A stretch of DNA of 64,000 nucleotides, taken from Basidiobolus meristosporus CBS 931.73 (Eukaryota > Basidiobolomycota > Basidiobolomycetes > Basidiobolales > Basidiobolaceae). The stretch is from the NCBI GenBank assembly GCA_002104905.1, contig MCFE01000103.1, positions 107,534 to 171,533 on the forward strand, read 5' to 3'. This document shows positions 63,177 through 64,000 of the stretch, piece after piece. Made by a program: the position numbers and the translations under genes. The notes under the pieces were generated by a model. The model was not told the DNA's origin. It did not search any database and was given only the letters and a program-made list of their open reading frames with translations. The first letter of the stretch is position 1; each line of letters begins with the position of its first letter.

Positions 63177-63765
63177 AGACAGTCACCAACAGGTGAAATC
63201 TTTATTTCAGTTGAAACAAAGAAGCCAGCGCTACTGTTGTAGCTTTGATACAAGAGTGTGTAGCTGAGGGGAATTTGTAGGTAAGTTAATAAGAAGTGAT
63301 GATAGTTCTTCAGTGCTCAAGACACTGTTCAGTGGGAAGGGGGGTAGCAAGAGAGGTAAGAATGACTTGTGAACAACATTAATGAGGGGAATGTGATAAG
63401 GATTGATATTCATCATAAAGGGAGTGTGCTGCTGCAGATATTGCTGCCAAAGGTCTGTCAAGTACTTCAGGTAGGCCAGCTTGGGTTTTTCTGACTGCAG
63501 AATATAGTGAGCAAACTTCTTGACTTCAGGATCTCCAAGTATAGTTCTCCAGCAGGAGCCAGGTGTTGTGTGGTGTGTTCTCTTCCAGGCCTTAATCAGT
63601 GGGTTGTTGCAGTGGTGAAGTCTGAGATATAATCTGGTTCTAAGGTAGAGAAGTCTGATCTTATAGGGCATAAACCCAAAAGCACCAAGAATAGCATGTC
63701 TGTAGGGGCATTCAGGCAAATGAGGCACCAAGGAGGTAATGCACCATACTGCAAACTTGTCAAGC
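63177..63765 (-). mobile_element. Telomeric non-LTR element 3 (short, 5' truncated)
   Basis: Near-identical direct copy of 61179-61768 (a dozen or so substitutions in about 590 bp), including the hairpin (63183-63196) and the last 166 codons of ORF2 (63231-63731). Its 5' side ends inside ORF2 at CAAGCTTAG, where the terminal telomere array begins; TTAG is shared by both sides. Confidence 0.92.
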
Positions 63766-64000
63766 TTAGGGTTAGGGTAGGGTTAGGGTTAGGGTTAGGG
63801 TTAGGGTTAGGGTTAGGGTTAGGGTTAGGGTTAGGGTTAGGGTTAGGGTTAGGGTTAGGGTTAGGGTTAGGGTTAGGGTTAGGGTTAGGGTTAGGGTTAG
63901 GGTTAGGGTTAGGGTTAGGGTTAGGGTTAGGGTTAGGGTTAGGGTTAGGGTTAGGGTTAGGGTTAGGGTTAGGGTTAGGGTTAGGGTTAGGGTTAGGGTT
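63766..64000 (+). repeat. Telomere, (TTAGGG)n
   Basis: About 39 units to the window edge, homogeneous except for one TAGGG unit near 63778. Orientation fits a right-hand chromosome end. Confidence 0.98.

Overview
The window is the end of a fungal chromosome. It finishes in about 39 TTAGGG repeats (63766-64000), with the G-rich strand running 5'->3' to the right edge, as at a real right-hand telomere. Fungal origin is supported by homoisocitrate dehydrogenase (alpha-aminoadipate lysine pathway), a Cch1-type calcium channel, GUP1, a fungal-style G-gamma with a CaaX end, a chitin-type LPMO and short 50-70 nt introns with GTAAGT-like donors. The mix (USF/MITF-like bHLH, WDR6, large retroelement load) suggests an early-diverging, zygomycete-grade fungus; that placement is inference.

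Layout. 1-7700: a decayed Ty3/gypsy chromovirus on the minus strand (both LTRs, gag and pol broken by stops, frameshifts and a 1.07-kb insertion), followed by an older relative. 7930-14678: a many-intron four-domain cation channel (CCH1-like). 16428-18464: two divergent, nearly identical genes for secreted Asp/Glu/Gly/Tyr-rich repeat proteins. 18705-29335: transketolase, a small G-protein gamma subunit, GUP1-type MBOAT acyltransferase, LYS12, VPS68/TMEM50 and S-adenosylmethionine synthetase. 32620-51016: a homeobox factor, a WDR6 homologue, mevalonate diphosphate decarboxylase, ribonucleotide reductase small subunit, histone H4, a bHLH factor and tRNA m5C methyltransferase TRM4/NSUN2. 51230-56993: a secreted LPMO with a CBM19-like tail, a gene-poor stretch with copia LTR relics, and an UNC-93-like membrane protein.

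57000-64000 is subtelomere and telomere. A Ty1/copia element is cut off mid-reverse transcriptase, directly at telomeric repeats. Non-LTR retrotransposons follow in one orientation, 3' ends toward the centromere and 5' ends toward the chromosome end. Most of their junctions carry telomeric or G-rich sequence, and they share a 3' hairpin whose stem is kept while its loop changes. This looks like an end-attaching, telomere-specific retrotransposon family coexisting with telomerase repeats, and is the most unusual system in the window.

The genes do not form one pathway. Several are neighbours by shared intergenic space: WDR6/MVD1 and G-gamma/GUP1 are divergent; LYS12/VPS68, MVD1/RNR2 and TRM4/LPMO are convergent with spacers of about 180-240 bp.
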